Below are positions 1 through 6,704 of a stretch of 7,659 bases of DNA, one piece after another. Below the pieces are notes generated by a model, which saw nothing but the letters and a program-made list of their open reading frames with translations, had not been told where the DNA came from and made no database searches. Every line of letters begins with the position of its first letter. The stretch's first letter is position 1. The translations under genes and the position numbers were made by a program. This stretch comes from Deltaproteobacteria bacterium UBA6967 (GTDB lineage: Bacteria; SAR324; NAC60-12), in NCBI GenBank assembly GCA_002450295.1, contig DJYX01000256.1, forward strand, positions 1 to 7,659, given 5' to 3'.

Positions 1-1023
1 CGGTTGGCAGAGCGCCTGCTGGAGATTCATCCTTGGGCTCAAATGGTCCGCTATGCTCGAACTGGTGGGGAAGCAATGACAATGGCTGTACGGATTGCCC
101 GGGCTGTCACAGGTCGAGACAAGGTGGCGATTTGCGGCTACCACGGTTGGCATGACTGGTATCTAGCCGTCAATTTGGAGGATGGTCCGAATGGCTTACA
201 AGACCATCTGCTGCCTGGATTGGATCCACTGGGAGTCCCTGCTGGTCTGAAAGGCACAGCGCTCCCGTTTCGTTACAACCAGCTAGCCGAGCTGGAAGAA
301 ATCTTCGCTCATCACCAATTGGCTGCGGTTGTGATGGAAACGACTCGCGGAGTTGAACCTGAAAACCAATTCCTAGAAAAAGTCCGCCAGTTAGCCACAC
401 AACATGGAACCAAGCTGATTTTTGACGAGATTTCGATCGGCTGGCGGCTTTGCTTGGGAGGGGCTCATCTGAAATACCACGTAACACCTGATCTTGCGGT
501 GTTTGCCAAGGCCTTGAGCAACGGCTATCCCATGGGTGCAGTGATTGGACAAACCGCTGAGATGAAATTTTTTGAGCGGACCTTTATCTCCAGCGCCTAT
601 TGGTCTGAATCTATTGGGCCTACTGCCGCACTGGCTGCTGTGGAAAAGATGATGAGCTTGGATGTGCCAGCACACCTGCAACGGATTGGTGGATGCTTCA
701 TGAAACGCTGGTTGGAGCTGGGACAGTCCTGCCAGCTACCAACTTTTTTCAAGGGACGCCCAGAGTTGGTGCAACTTGGCTTTGAGCATGAACAGGCCAA
801 CCGCATCATGACCCTGTTCACTCGCTTGATGCTGCAGCAGGGGATCATGGCTGGATCTAGTTTCAATCCTACCTTTGCCCATCAAGATCGACACCTAGAT
901 CACTACTTTGAGAAAGCAGAAATCTGCTTTGACCAAATCAATCAGCAGTTGAAGTCAGGGCAGTTTTATGATCAGGATGCGTTCGAAACCAAGCAAACGG
1001 GTTTTGCCCGATTGGTCAATTGA
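1..1023 (+). CDS. Class III PLP-dependent aminotransferase, glutamate-1-semialdehyde aminomutase-like (5' end missing)
   Basis: This is the C-terminal ~340 residues of a fold-type I PLP enzyme. The reading frame is open to the left edge (CGG before the TTG at 4), so the true start lies outside; family members are usually about 430 residues, so roughly 90-100 are missing. Counting from the TTG at 4, visible landmarks are the cofactor-phosphate region TGGEAM (20-25), the GYHGWHDWY segment (45-53) typical of the GSA-aminomutase branch, the PLP-ring aspartate in IFDEISIGWR (D141), and the Schiff-base lysine in FAKALSNGYP (K169). SAYWSESIGPTAALA (198-212) replaces the usual GNPLAMAA loop and marks an aminotransferase subgroup distinct from heme-pathway HemL. 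The expected chemistry is amino-group transfer or 1,2-aminomutase on a small substrate, in the cytoplasm. The substrate is unknown. The importer genes begin 96 bases downstream, so a shared pathway is possible but not shown. Confidence 0.9.
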   Translation, partial: RLAERLLEIHPWAQMVRYARTGGEAMTMAVRIARAVTGRDKVAICGYHGWHDWYLAVNLEDGPNGLQDHLLPGLDPLGVPAGLKGTALPFRYNQLAELEEIFAHHQLAAVVMETTRGVEPENQFLEKVRQLATQHGTKLIFDEISIGWRLCLGGAHLKYHVTPDLAVFAKALSNGYPMGAVIGQTAEMKFFERTFISSAYWSESIGPTAALAAVEKMMSLDVPAHLQRIGGCFMKRWLELGQSCQLPTFFKGRPELVQLGFEHEQANRIMTLFTRLMLQQGIMAGSSFNPTFAHQDRHLDHYFEKAEICFDQINQQLKSGQFYDQDAFETKQTGFARLVN

Positions 1024-1119
1024 TAGACCTCCAATCAACAACGCAACGAAAAGGAGTTGCCTATGAAGCATTGATTTCTTGATGATTTTTTTACTGTTAA
1101 TTTTCAAGCGAGGTAACCG
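1024..1119 (+). promoter_or_regulatory. Leader region of the transporter operon with a strong SD, a three-codon mini-ORF and an AT-rich stretch
   Basis: The gap between the aminotransferase and the binding-protein gene holds AAGGAG at 1051-1056, six bases, then ATG AAG CAT TGA at 1063-1074, a complete ribosome start site that would make only Met-Lys-His. A small inverted repeat (GCAAC 1043-1047 / GTTGC 1056-1060) puts most of that Shine-Dalgarno in an 8-base loop. An AT-rich run follows (1075-1107). A second, ordinary Shine-Dalgarno, GAGGT at 1110-1114, sits five bases before the real ATG at 1120. No convincing sigma-70 promoter or terminator is visible; the AT-rich run could hold a promoter, but no -35/-10 pair at good spacing stands out. 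Confidence 0.45.
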
Positions 1120-2733
1120 ATGAAAATCCGATTTCTTCTACCACTCGTCGTCACGCTTTGTTTTGCTACTCAGCTATTGGCGATGCCCAAGAACAGCAAT
1201 CCACTCTCAGACTCACGGGTCCGTCAAGCGATTGCCTATGCGATTGACATGGACACCATTCAGGAGACCTTGCTCGAAGGCAAGGCCATCGTTGCAGATA
1301 GCCACATCCCGAACGGCCCCTTCAAAAAGCCTGGTCTACCCAAGTATTCCTATGATCCGGACAAGGCGCGCCAGTTGCTGAAAGAAGCCAACTGGAATTC
1401 GAGCCAGGAACTCGACATGGTCTACTACTACAGTGATCAGTTAACAGTCGACTTGATGACCGCTATTCAAGCCTATCTGAGTGATGTCGGTGTCAAGATG
1501 AACTTCCGTAAACTGGAAGGAGACGTTGGTGCCCAGCTTTGGACTGCACCAAAGGATCCGCAGAATGGCCCCTCTGCCGTGAAGTGGGATCTAGCCTATG
1601 GAGCCCATGGACCACTGGCACTACAAGAGTATTTCAGCCGTTACAAGACCGGAGATATGTCCATCTCACCAGCAGATGCCAAGGTAGACAGCATGATTGA
1701 TGTGCTGACCAGTACCGCAGACATCGCTGCTCAAAAAAAGATCTTCTTCGAGATGGAAGATTACATGCAGACGGAACTCTTCACGCTTCCTCTCTACTAT
1801 CAGCAAGCTTTCATCTATGAGAGCAATAAGCTGAATCGCAACGGTGGAATCTACGGCAATCCACAGTACAACTATGATTGGGATGTCACCAAATGGACCG
1901 TAGAGCCCGACGCCAACGGCAAAATGGTGATGAACACCAATACTGGCCCAATGGAATTTTTTGAGCATCCCTGGTTCAATCCAGGCCTGTTCATCACGAA
2001 CAAGGTGCTGTTTGATCGGCTAATCAGCTGCGATGGTGGATTGGCACCAACCCGGCCAAAAATGGCCAAGTACTACAACCTGAGCAAAGACGCCAAGACT
2101 CTGACATTTGAGCTGAAGAATGGCCTCCAGTGGCACGATGGTTCAGCAATCACTGCTGAAGAGATCAAGTGGAACATTGAGTTGGCTCTCAAAGTCCCCA
2201 ACATCATGCCGATCTTCAAGACAACTTTCAGTTATCTGGAAGGTGCAGAAGCTTTCATGAATGGCTCTGCATCCAGCGTTTCCGGAATCGCTATCAGTGG
2301 CAACAAGATCACCTTGTCTTTTGCTCAAGTGGATCCAAATGTTCTACTGACTTTCACTCAGTGGGCTCCTTTGCCGCGCAAGTATCTAGAAGATGTTGAT
2401 CCTGCCAAGTTCCAGCAGCACCCTTTCTGGCAAAACCCCGTAGGCTCTGGTCCCTACAAAGTCCAGGAAGTCAAAATGAACGACTACCTGATCATGGTTC
2501 CATTTGAGAACTTCCACGAAGGTGTTGCCCGTATTGATGAGATCGTCGCCTATCCCAGCAAGGATAACGATGCTAATCTCGTCAAGAACGCCTCGGCCGG
2601 ATCCCTTGACTATGGGTTCACCAAGAACGTGGCTGACGTCAAAGCCTTGGAAGAGATGGACCACATGCGTGTCATTCCGGCAGACATCCCGTATACACGG
2701 ATGGTCTGGTTCAACAAGTACGCGAAAAACTAA
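1120..2733 (+). CDS. Circularly permuted periplasmic substrate-binding protein of a peptide/nickel-type ABC importer (SBP_bac_5 family)
   Basis: This 537-residue protein should capture the solute in the periplasm and dock on DppBC. Residues 1-21 are a signal peptide (MKIR, hydrophobic FLLPLVVTLCFA, then QLLA) with no lipobox cysteine, so it is probably cleaved by signal peptidase I and released. The family landmarks are out of order. NPLSDSRVRQAIAYAID (27-43), YDPDKARQLLKEANW (78-92), AIQAYLSDVGVKMNFR (115-130) and LFTLPLYYQQAFIYES (220-235) normally close the protein, but here they open it. VLFDRLI (296-302), TLTFELKNGLQWHDGSAITA (327-346), NPVGSGPYKV (439-448) and ARIDEIVAYP (470-479) normally open the protein, but here they follow. 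The chain stops at MVWFNKYAKN (528-537), which would normally run on into NPLSDSRVRQ. Residues about 260-290 join the ancestral C- and N-termini. Total length equals one normal family member, so nothing is duplicated. The start is ATG at 1120 with GAGGT five bases upstream. The permease genes follow at once, which supports a working binding protein. Family assignment is firm; the solute is unknown. Confidence 0.93.
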   Translation: MKIRFLLPLVVTLCFATQLLAMPKNSNPLSDSRVRQAIAYAIDMDTIQETLLEGKAIVADSHIPNGPFKKPGLPKYSYDPDKARQLLKEANWNSSQELDMVYYYSDQLTVDLMTAIQAYLSDVGVKMNFRKLEGDVGAQLWTAPKDPQNGPSAVKWDLAYGAHGPLALQEYFSRYKTGDMSISPADAKVDSMIDVLTSTADIAAQKKIFFEMEDYMQTELFTLPLYYQQAFIYESNKLNRNGGIYGNPQYNYDWDVTKWTVEPDANGKMVMNTNTGPMEFFEHPWFNPGLFITNKVLFDRLISCDGGLAPTRPKMAKYYNLSKDAKTLTFELKNGLQWHDGSAITAEEIKWNIELALKVPNIMPIFKTTFSYLEGAEAFMNGSASSVSGIAISGNKITLSFAQVDPNVLLTFTQWAPLPRKYLEDVDPAKFQQHPFWQNPVGSGPYKVQEVKMNDYLIMVPFENFHEGVARIDEIVAYPSKDNDANLVKNASAGSLDYGFTKNVADVKALEEMDHMRVIPADIPYTRMVWFNKYAKN

Positions 2734-2745
2734 GCCTCTCAACCA

Positions 2746-2787
2746 ACCCAACATCTGTCTTCAAGGCAGGTGTTGGGTCTAAATTTT
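2746..2787 (+). terminator. Hairpin between binding-protein and permease genes (attenuator or mRNA-stabilising stem-loop)
   Basis: A 14-bp stem (2746-2759 with 2765-2778) includes two G-U pairs, has a five-base loop TTCAA (2760-2764), and is followed by TCTAAATTTT up to 2787. It lies 12 bases after the binding-protein stop and ends 10 bases before the dppB ATG. The short, interrupted T-run suggests a leaky terminator, not a complete one. In ABC import operons such a stem-loop is a known way to make more binding protein than permease, by partial termination or by protecting the upstream mRNA 3' end. The stem also covers the only G-rich sequence near the dppB start, so it could limit dppB translation. 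Confidence 0.7.
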
Positions 2788-2788
2788 C

Positions 2789-3748
2789 ATGTTTGTCTAC
2801 TTCACTCGACGGCTGCTCTACCTGATTCCCATGTTATTGGGAATCAGCTTCCTTATCTATCTGGGGTTGGAACTAACACCAGGAGATATCCTCTCCTACC
2901 TACTGCCTCCTGAGGCTATTGCTGATCTGAAACCAGAAGAGTTGATCGCAATGCGGGAAGCCTTGGGCTTAAACGATCCGTTTATTGTCCGTTACCTCTA
3001 TTGGCTAGGTGGCATTCTGCAAGGAGATTTTGGTTATAGCTTGGCGAGTGGAGTGCCTATTTCCAAACTTGTTCTGGAACGCATTCCTGCAACTCTAGAG
3101 TTGTCAATTGCAGCCCTCTTATTTTCAACTCTTTTTGGCGTTATCCTTGGTTCGATCAGTGCCTTGAAGCGAGGATCTCTGATGGACAACTCGCTGACTG
3201 TCTTTGGCATGATTGGCGTTTCTATTCCCGAATTCATTTTTGGCCTGATTGCTCTAGTTGTCTTTGCGCTACAACTGGAATGGCTTCCGGTAGGCAAACG
3301 CCTGATGCCTGGTTACGACAGTTACTGGGATCACATGCCACACCTAGTGATGCCCGCCATGGTACTGGGACTAATCATGACTGCTGGAGTAATGCGCTAC
3401 ACCCGATCCAGTATGCTTGACTCTCTGAACAAAGAATTCATTCGGACCGCTCGCAGCAAGGGAGTCCCTGAGTGGAGGGTCAATTTTATTCATGGTCTCC
3501 GCGTCGCTCTGATTCCTGTAGTTGTGCTCATTGGCTTTCGTCTGCCAATGCTGATTGGTGGGACAGTAATTATCGAACAAGTCTTCCAGTGGCCTGGTAT
3601 TGGTGACTTGTTTGTCAACGCTGTTCGGGGTCAGAACTATCCGCTGGTGATGATGATTTCTTTTCTGTCTGTGACCGCAGTCCTTTTTGCCAGTTTTCTG
3701 ATTGACCTGCTGACCGCCCTGCTAGACCCGAGAATAAAACTTGAGTGA
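2789..3748 (+). CDS. dppB: Dipeptide/oligopeptide ABC importer permease, DppB/OppB type
   Basis: The 319-residue inner-membrane subunit forms half of the translocation channel and is close to normal family length. It starts with the typical RRLLYLIPMLLGISFLIYL first membrane helix (8-26) followed by LTPGD (29-33). Further hydrophobic segments lie at about 103-123, 137-162, 186-203, 239-262 and 285-311, giving six helices. The periplasmic loop after helix 1 carries LGLNDPFIVRYLYWLGGILQGDFGYS (59-84), a hallmark of the DppB branch. The EAA coupling loop that contacts the ATPases is at about 216-236 (EFIRTARSKGVPEWRVNFIHG), and the protein ends with LLDPRIKLE. No good Shine-Dalgarno precedes the ATG, and the hairpin ending at 2778 may control access. 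The gene overlaps dppC by eight bases. Confidence 0.93.
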   Translation: MFVYFTRRLLYLIPMLLGISFLIYLGLELTPGDILSYLLPPEAIADLKPEELIAMREALGLNDPFIVRYLYWLGGILQGDFGYSLASGVPISKLVLERIPATLELSIAALLFSTLFGVILGSISALKRGSLMDNSLTVFGMIGVSIPEFIFGLIALVVFALQLEWLPVGKRLMPGYDSYWDHMPHLVMPAMVLGLIMTAGVMRYTRSSMLDSLNKEFIRTARSKGVPEWRVNFIHGLRVALIPVVVLIGFRLPMLIGGTVIIEQVFQWPGIGDLFVNAVRGQNYPLVMMISFLSVTAVLFASFLIDLLTALLDPRIKLE

Positions 3749-4679
3749 CGCCAAAATAATGACTCGCCGTCCAACTCGGCTAGACAAAAAATTCGATCTC
3801 CTCCGAGAGAAAACCGAGCAAGGAACTCTCAAAGCACCCTCGAGTAACCGAGCCCTGAATAAGCTAGCTAGTAATAAGCTAGCTGTGTTGGGTCTGGCTT
3901 TTGTGACCATCATGATCCTGGCCTCCGTCTTTGCTCCGCTTGTGACTCAGTATGATCCCCAGAAAGTTGACCTGCGGATGATGCTCAAACCACCTAGTGC
4001 GGACCATATTCTTGGTACCGACAAAATTGGGCGAGATGTGTTCGCCCGCATCATCTATGGGGGTCAGATCTCGATCCTGGTGGGGTTGGGCAGTGCCTTG
4101 GGAGCCGCTCTCATCGGTGTCAGTATTGGTGCATACACTGGCTACAAAGGCGGCTGGTGGGACAGCACGTTTCTAAGAATCTCTGAAGTAGTCATGTCCT
4201 TCCCCCAGATCATTCTAGTGCTGATGCTGGTAACAATCCTCGGACAAAGCCTGATGAACCTGATCATCATCTTCACGCTGACGGGTTGGGGCAGCCTTTA
4301 TCGACTAACCCGCGCCCAGATGCTTTCTCTACGTGAGGAGGAGTACGTCCAGGCACTTCGTGCTTTCGGTCTGAATACCTTCACCATCTGCTTCAAGCAC
4401 ATCCTACCAAACGCCCTCGGACCGATTATGGTCAACATCACGCTGAGTACAGCAATGTTCATCCTGCAGGAAGCAGGGCTCAGTTTTCTGGGTCTTGGTG
4501 TTCCCCTCAACATCCCAACCTGGGGAAATATCCTCAATGTCGCCCAGGACCTACGAATTCTACAGAACTACTGGTGGGTCTGGCTTCCCTCTGCGGTGAC
4601 CATCTCACTCTTTGTGCTAGCCATCAACTTTGTGGGAGACGGCCTGCGTGACACCACAGATCCCACAATGCAGGGTTGA
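3741..4679 (+). CDS. dppC: Dipeptide/oligopeptide ABC importer permease, DppC/OppC type
   Basis: The 312-residue second channel subunit has an extended N-terminal cytoplasmic tail (1 to about 48), rich in charged residues, before the first membrane helix LAVLGLAFVTIMILASVFAPL (47-67). HILGTDKIGRDVFARIIYGGQISILVGL (89-116) is the diagnostic DppC periplasmic segment. Further helices lie at about 112-133, 150-168, 171-188, 226-245 and 281-300. The EAA loop is EEYVQALRAFGLNTFTICFKHILPN (200-224), and the C-terminus GDGLRDTTDPTMQG is typical. The start is uncertain: TTG at 3741 overlaps the dppB stop by eight bases, while the in-frame ATG at 3759 gives a protein six residues shorter and no overlap. 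Translational coupling with dppB is likely either way. A short in-frame repeat in the tail is listed separately. Confidence 0.92.
   Translation: MSDAKIMTRRPTRLDKKFDLLREKTEQGTLKAPSSNRALNKLASNKLAVLGLAFVTIMILASVFAPLVTQYDPQKVDLRMMLKPPSADHILGTDKIGRDVFARIIYGGQISILVGLGSALGAALIGVSIGAYTGYKGGWWDSTFLRISEVVMSFPQIILVLMLVTILGQSLMNLIIIFTLTGWGSLYRLTRAQMLSLREEEYVQALRAFGLNTFTICFKHILPNALGPIMVNITLSTAMFILQEAGLSFLGLGVPLNIPTWGNILNVAQDLRILQNYWWVWLPSAVTISLFVLAINFVGDGLRDTTDPTMQG
3858..3884 (+). repeat. 15-base-period duplication within dppC that also forms a palindrome pair
   Basis: AATAAGCTAGCT occurs at 3858-3869 and again at 3873-3884, 15 bases apart, so the frame is kept and the protein reads NKLASNKLAV (residues 40-49). 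Each copy contains the self-complementary 8-mer AGCTAGCT (3862-3869 and 3877-3884), so the pair can also form an 8-bp hairpin with a seven-base loop. Family members usually have one N-K-L-A-type motif just before helix 1, so the extra copy looks like a small slippage duplication. Effect on the protein is probably slight. Confidence 0.75.
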
Positions 4680-4681
4680 GG

Positions 4682-5689
4682 ATGAGTGCTGATCAAAAGG
4701 TTTTGAGTGTCAAGGATCTGAAGACTTACATCTATGTGAACAACCGCTGCAACAAGGCCCTCGATGGGGTGTCGTTCGATGTGTATCGCGGAAAGACCCT
4801 TTGCGTTGTCGGGGAAAGTGGCTGTGGCAAAAGCATCACGGCTTCCAGCATCACACAACTGCTCCCCAAGCTATCCAGGATTGAATCTGGAGAGATCGTC
4901 TATCATTCCGAAAGAGGCAACATCCGCATCGATCAACTGGAGCGGAATGGGCCAGAAATGCGAGCATTGCGTGGGGCAGAGATTTCGATGATCTTTCAGG
5001 ATCCGATGACGGCGCTGAATCCCGTTTATCGTATTGGATCTCAGATCTCTGAGGGACTGCAATACCATTCGAAGAACACGCTTGCTCAACTCAAGCAGAC
5101 TTCCATTGATCTGCTGCGCCAAATGGGAATTCCCCTGGCCGAACAGCGAGTGGATGATTACCCTCACCAGTTTTCAGGAGGGATGCGGCAGCGGGCGATG
5201 ATCGCCATGGCGATGTCGTGCAAGCCCAAGATTCTGATTGCTGATGAACCCACCACAGCACTGGACGTCACTATTCAAGCCCAGATCTTTGAGTTGATTG
5301 ATGAACTCAAGCAGCGGCACAACACTGCCGTGATCCTAATCACTCATGATATGGGAGTCGTTGCTGAACTGGCGGATCACGTGGCGGTAATGTACATGGG
5401 CAATATCGTGGAACAAGGAACAGTCGATGATGTACTTCGGCATCCTGCGCATCCTTACACCGAGGCATTACTGAAGTCGATCCCGATCCTGGGCAAGGGG
5501 AAACAACAGCAAATTACCCCAATTCAGGGCTCAACCCCCGATCCTTATCAACGTCCCAAAGGATGTCAGTTTGAACCCCGTTGCCCCTACGCTACCGAAC
5601 GGTGCCAAACTTTTCCCGATTCTCAGTCAATCAGCGCAACCCACGACGCACTCTGCTGGCACAGTGAAAAGGTGCTGAGCCATGCCTAG
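4682..5689 (+). CDS. dppD: Dipeptide/oligopeptide ABC importer ATPase, DppD/OppD type
   Basis: The 335-residue cytoplasmic ATPase drives import together with DppF. In order it has Walker A GESGCGKS (44-51), Q-loop [11 protein letters not shown] (104-114), ABC signature FSGGMRQR (164-171), Walker B ILIADEP with catalytic glutamate E189, D-loop ALDV, and switch histidine H222 in LITHDMG. The C-terminal oligopeptide-transporter extension includes [12 protein letters not shown] (257-268) and four cysteines, C295, C301, C308 and C325 (C-x5-C-x6-C-x16-C). This matches the [4Fe-4S] site seen in DppD-type structures. I chose ATG 4682, with AGGG at 4672-4675 upstream; TTG 4676 would add two residues and overlap the dppC stop. 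The stop overlaps dppF by eight bases. Confidence 0.94.
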   Translation: MSADQKVLSVKDLKTYIYVNNRCNKALDGVSFDVYRGKTLCVVGESGCGKSITASSITQLLPKLSRIESGEIVYHSERGNIRIDQLERNGPEMRALRGAEISMIFQDPMTALNPVYRIGSQISEGLQYHSKNTLAQLKQTSIDLLRQMGIPLAEQRVDDYPHQFSGGMRQRAMIAMAMSCKPKILIADEPTTALDVTIQAQIFELIDELKQRHNTAVILITHDMGVVAELADHVAVMYMGNIVEQGTVDDVLRHPAHPYTEALLKSIPILGKGKQQQITPIQGSTPDPYQRPKGCQFEPRCPYATERCQTFPDSQSISATHDALCWHSEKVLSHA

Positions 5690-6698
5690 CCAAGAAAAGA
5701 TCCTACACATCAATGGCTTAAAAACCTATTTTCCTGTCCGAAAAGGGCTATTACGCACCGTTGCTGCTCACGTCAAGGCGGTTGATGGTGTGGACTTAGA
5801 GATCTATCGGGGAGAGACTCTAGGGCTGGTCGGAGAGAGTGGCTGTGGCAAAACCACGCTGGGAAAATCCATCATTCAACTCGTGGGAGCCGTTGGTGGA
5901 CAGATTCTCTATCACGAAGGAGAGCAAACCTTCGACTTGCTCAACTTGAGTCCTGAAGAGTTCAAGCACATCCGTCAAAAAATACAGATTGTCTTTCAGG
6001 ATCCGCACTCCTCCCTCAATCCGGCCTTCACTGTTTTTGGTTCCCTACAGGACCCACTCAAGCTCTATGGGGTGAAGACCAAAGCGGAGCGTCGCAAAAT
6101 CATTGGAGATCTGCTAGAAGCGGTCAACATGCGCCGTGAACAGATGGATAACTATCCCCACGAGTTTTCAGGTGGACAGCGGCAACGTATTGGCATTGCC
6201 CGGGCTCTATGTGTCAACCCTGAGATCGTCATCTGTGATGAGGCAGTCAGTGCACTCGATGTTTCGATCCAGGCCCAGGTGCTCCAGCTATTGCAAGAGA
6301 TCAAGGAAGCCCGAGGCTTGACCTACATCTTCATCACGCATGATCTGAGTGTGGTCGAATACATCAGTGATCGTGTTGCTGTGATGTACCTGGGCAAGAT
6401 CGTCGAATTGGCGGAGAGTGAAGCTCTCTACCGTACACCACGCCACCCTTATACCCAGGCGTTATTGTCTGCAATTCCGATTGCGGATCTGGATCGGAAG
6501 AGCGATCGGATTGTCTTGGAAGGCGATGTACCCAATCCTGTTTCTCCGCCATCAGGTTGTGCTTTCCATCCACGATGTCCAAAATTCAAGTCTCTCTCAG
6601 AACCAGAAAAACAACGCTGCATGGGAGAATCTCCACAGCTCAGTGATGCTACCCAACTCACTCAACCACACCTGGTTTCCTGTCACTATCCCAATTGA
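5682..6698 (+). CDS. dppF: Dipeptide/oligopeptide ABC importer ATPase, DppF/OppF type
   Basis: The 338-residue partner ATPase of DppD has Walker A GESGCGKT (51-58), Q-loop VFQDPHSSLNP (104-114), signature FSGGQRQR (162-169), Walker B IVICDEA with catalytic E187 and the DppF-typical DEAVSALDVS, and switch histidine H220 in FITHDLSVVEY. The C-terminal extension RHPYTQALLSAIP (254-266) leads to cysteines C293, C299, C313 and C334, with GCAFHPRCP typical of this branch. AAGGTG at 5669-5674 is a good Shine-Dalgarno seven bases before the ATG, which lies inside the end of dppD, so the two ATPases are probably made in equal amounts. No key catalytic residue is missing. Confidence 0.94.
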   Translation: MPSQEKILHINGLKTYFPVRKGLLRTVAAHVKAVDGVDLEIYRGETLGLVGESGCGKTTLGKSIIQLVGAVGGQILYHEGEQTFDLLNLSPEEFKHIRQKIQIVFQDPHSSLNPAFTVFGSLQDPLKLYGVKTKAERRKIIGDLLEAVNMRREQMDNYPHEFSGGQRQRIGIARALCVNPEIVICDEAVSALDVSIQAQVLQLLQEIKEARGLTYIFITHDLSVVEYISDRVAVMYLGKIVELAESEALYRTPRHPYTQALLSAIPIADLDRKSDRIVLEGDVPNPVSPPSGCAFHPRCPKFKSLSEPEKQRCMGESPQLSDATQLTQPHLVSCHYPN

Positions 6699-6704
6699 GC
6701 CAAT

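Noticed and set aside
4..1023. Aminotransferase starting at the TTG at position 4
   Set aside because: The frame is open upstream and about 90-100 N-terminal residues of the family are absent, so the gene is cut by the window edge and this TTG is internal.
1071..1100. A sigma-70 promoter in the AT-rich leader (TTGATT at 1071)
   Set aside because: No acceptable -10 box lies at 16-18 bases spacing, so the call cannot be supported.
1082..1123. A 13-codon hydrophobic ORF (ATG 1082) whose stop overlaps the binding-protein ATG
   Set aside because: No Shine-Dalgarno precedes it and the AT-rich run would give hydrophobic codons by chance; kept only as part of the relic idea.
1120..2733. The binding protein as a fusion of two different partial binding proteins or a pseudogene
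   Set aside because: The two halves are complementary, cover one complete family profile without overlap, form one uninterrupted frame with a signal peptide, and the ends match as one hinge segment. A chance chimera would leave duplicated or missing blocks.
2386..2754. Long antisense frames, such as this 122-codon one opposite the binding protein
   Set aside because: They lie wholly or almost wholly opposite well-supported genes, have no recognisable domain, and their length is expected from codon bias of the sense gene.
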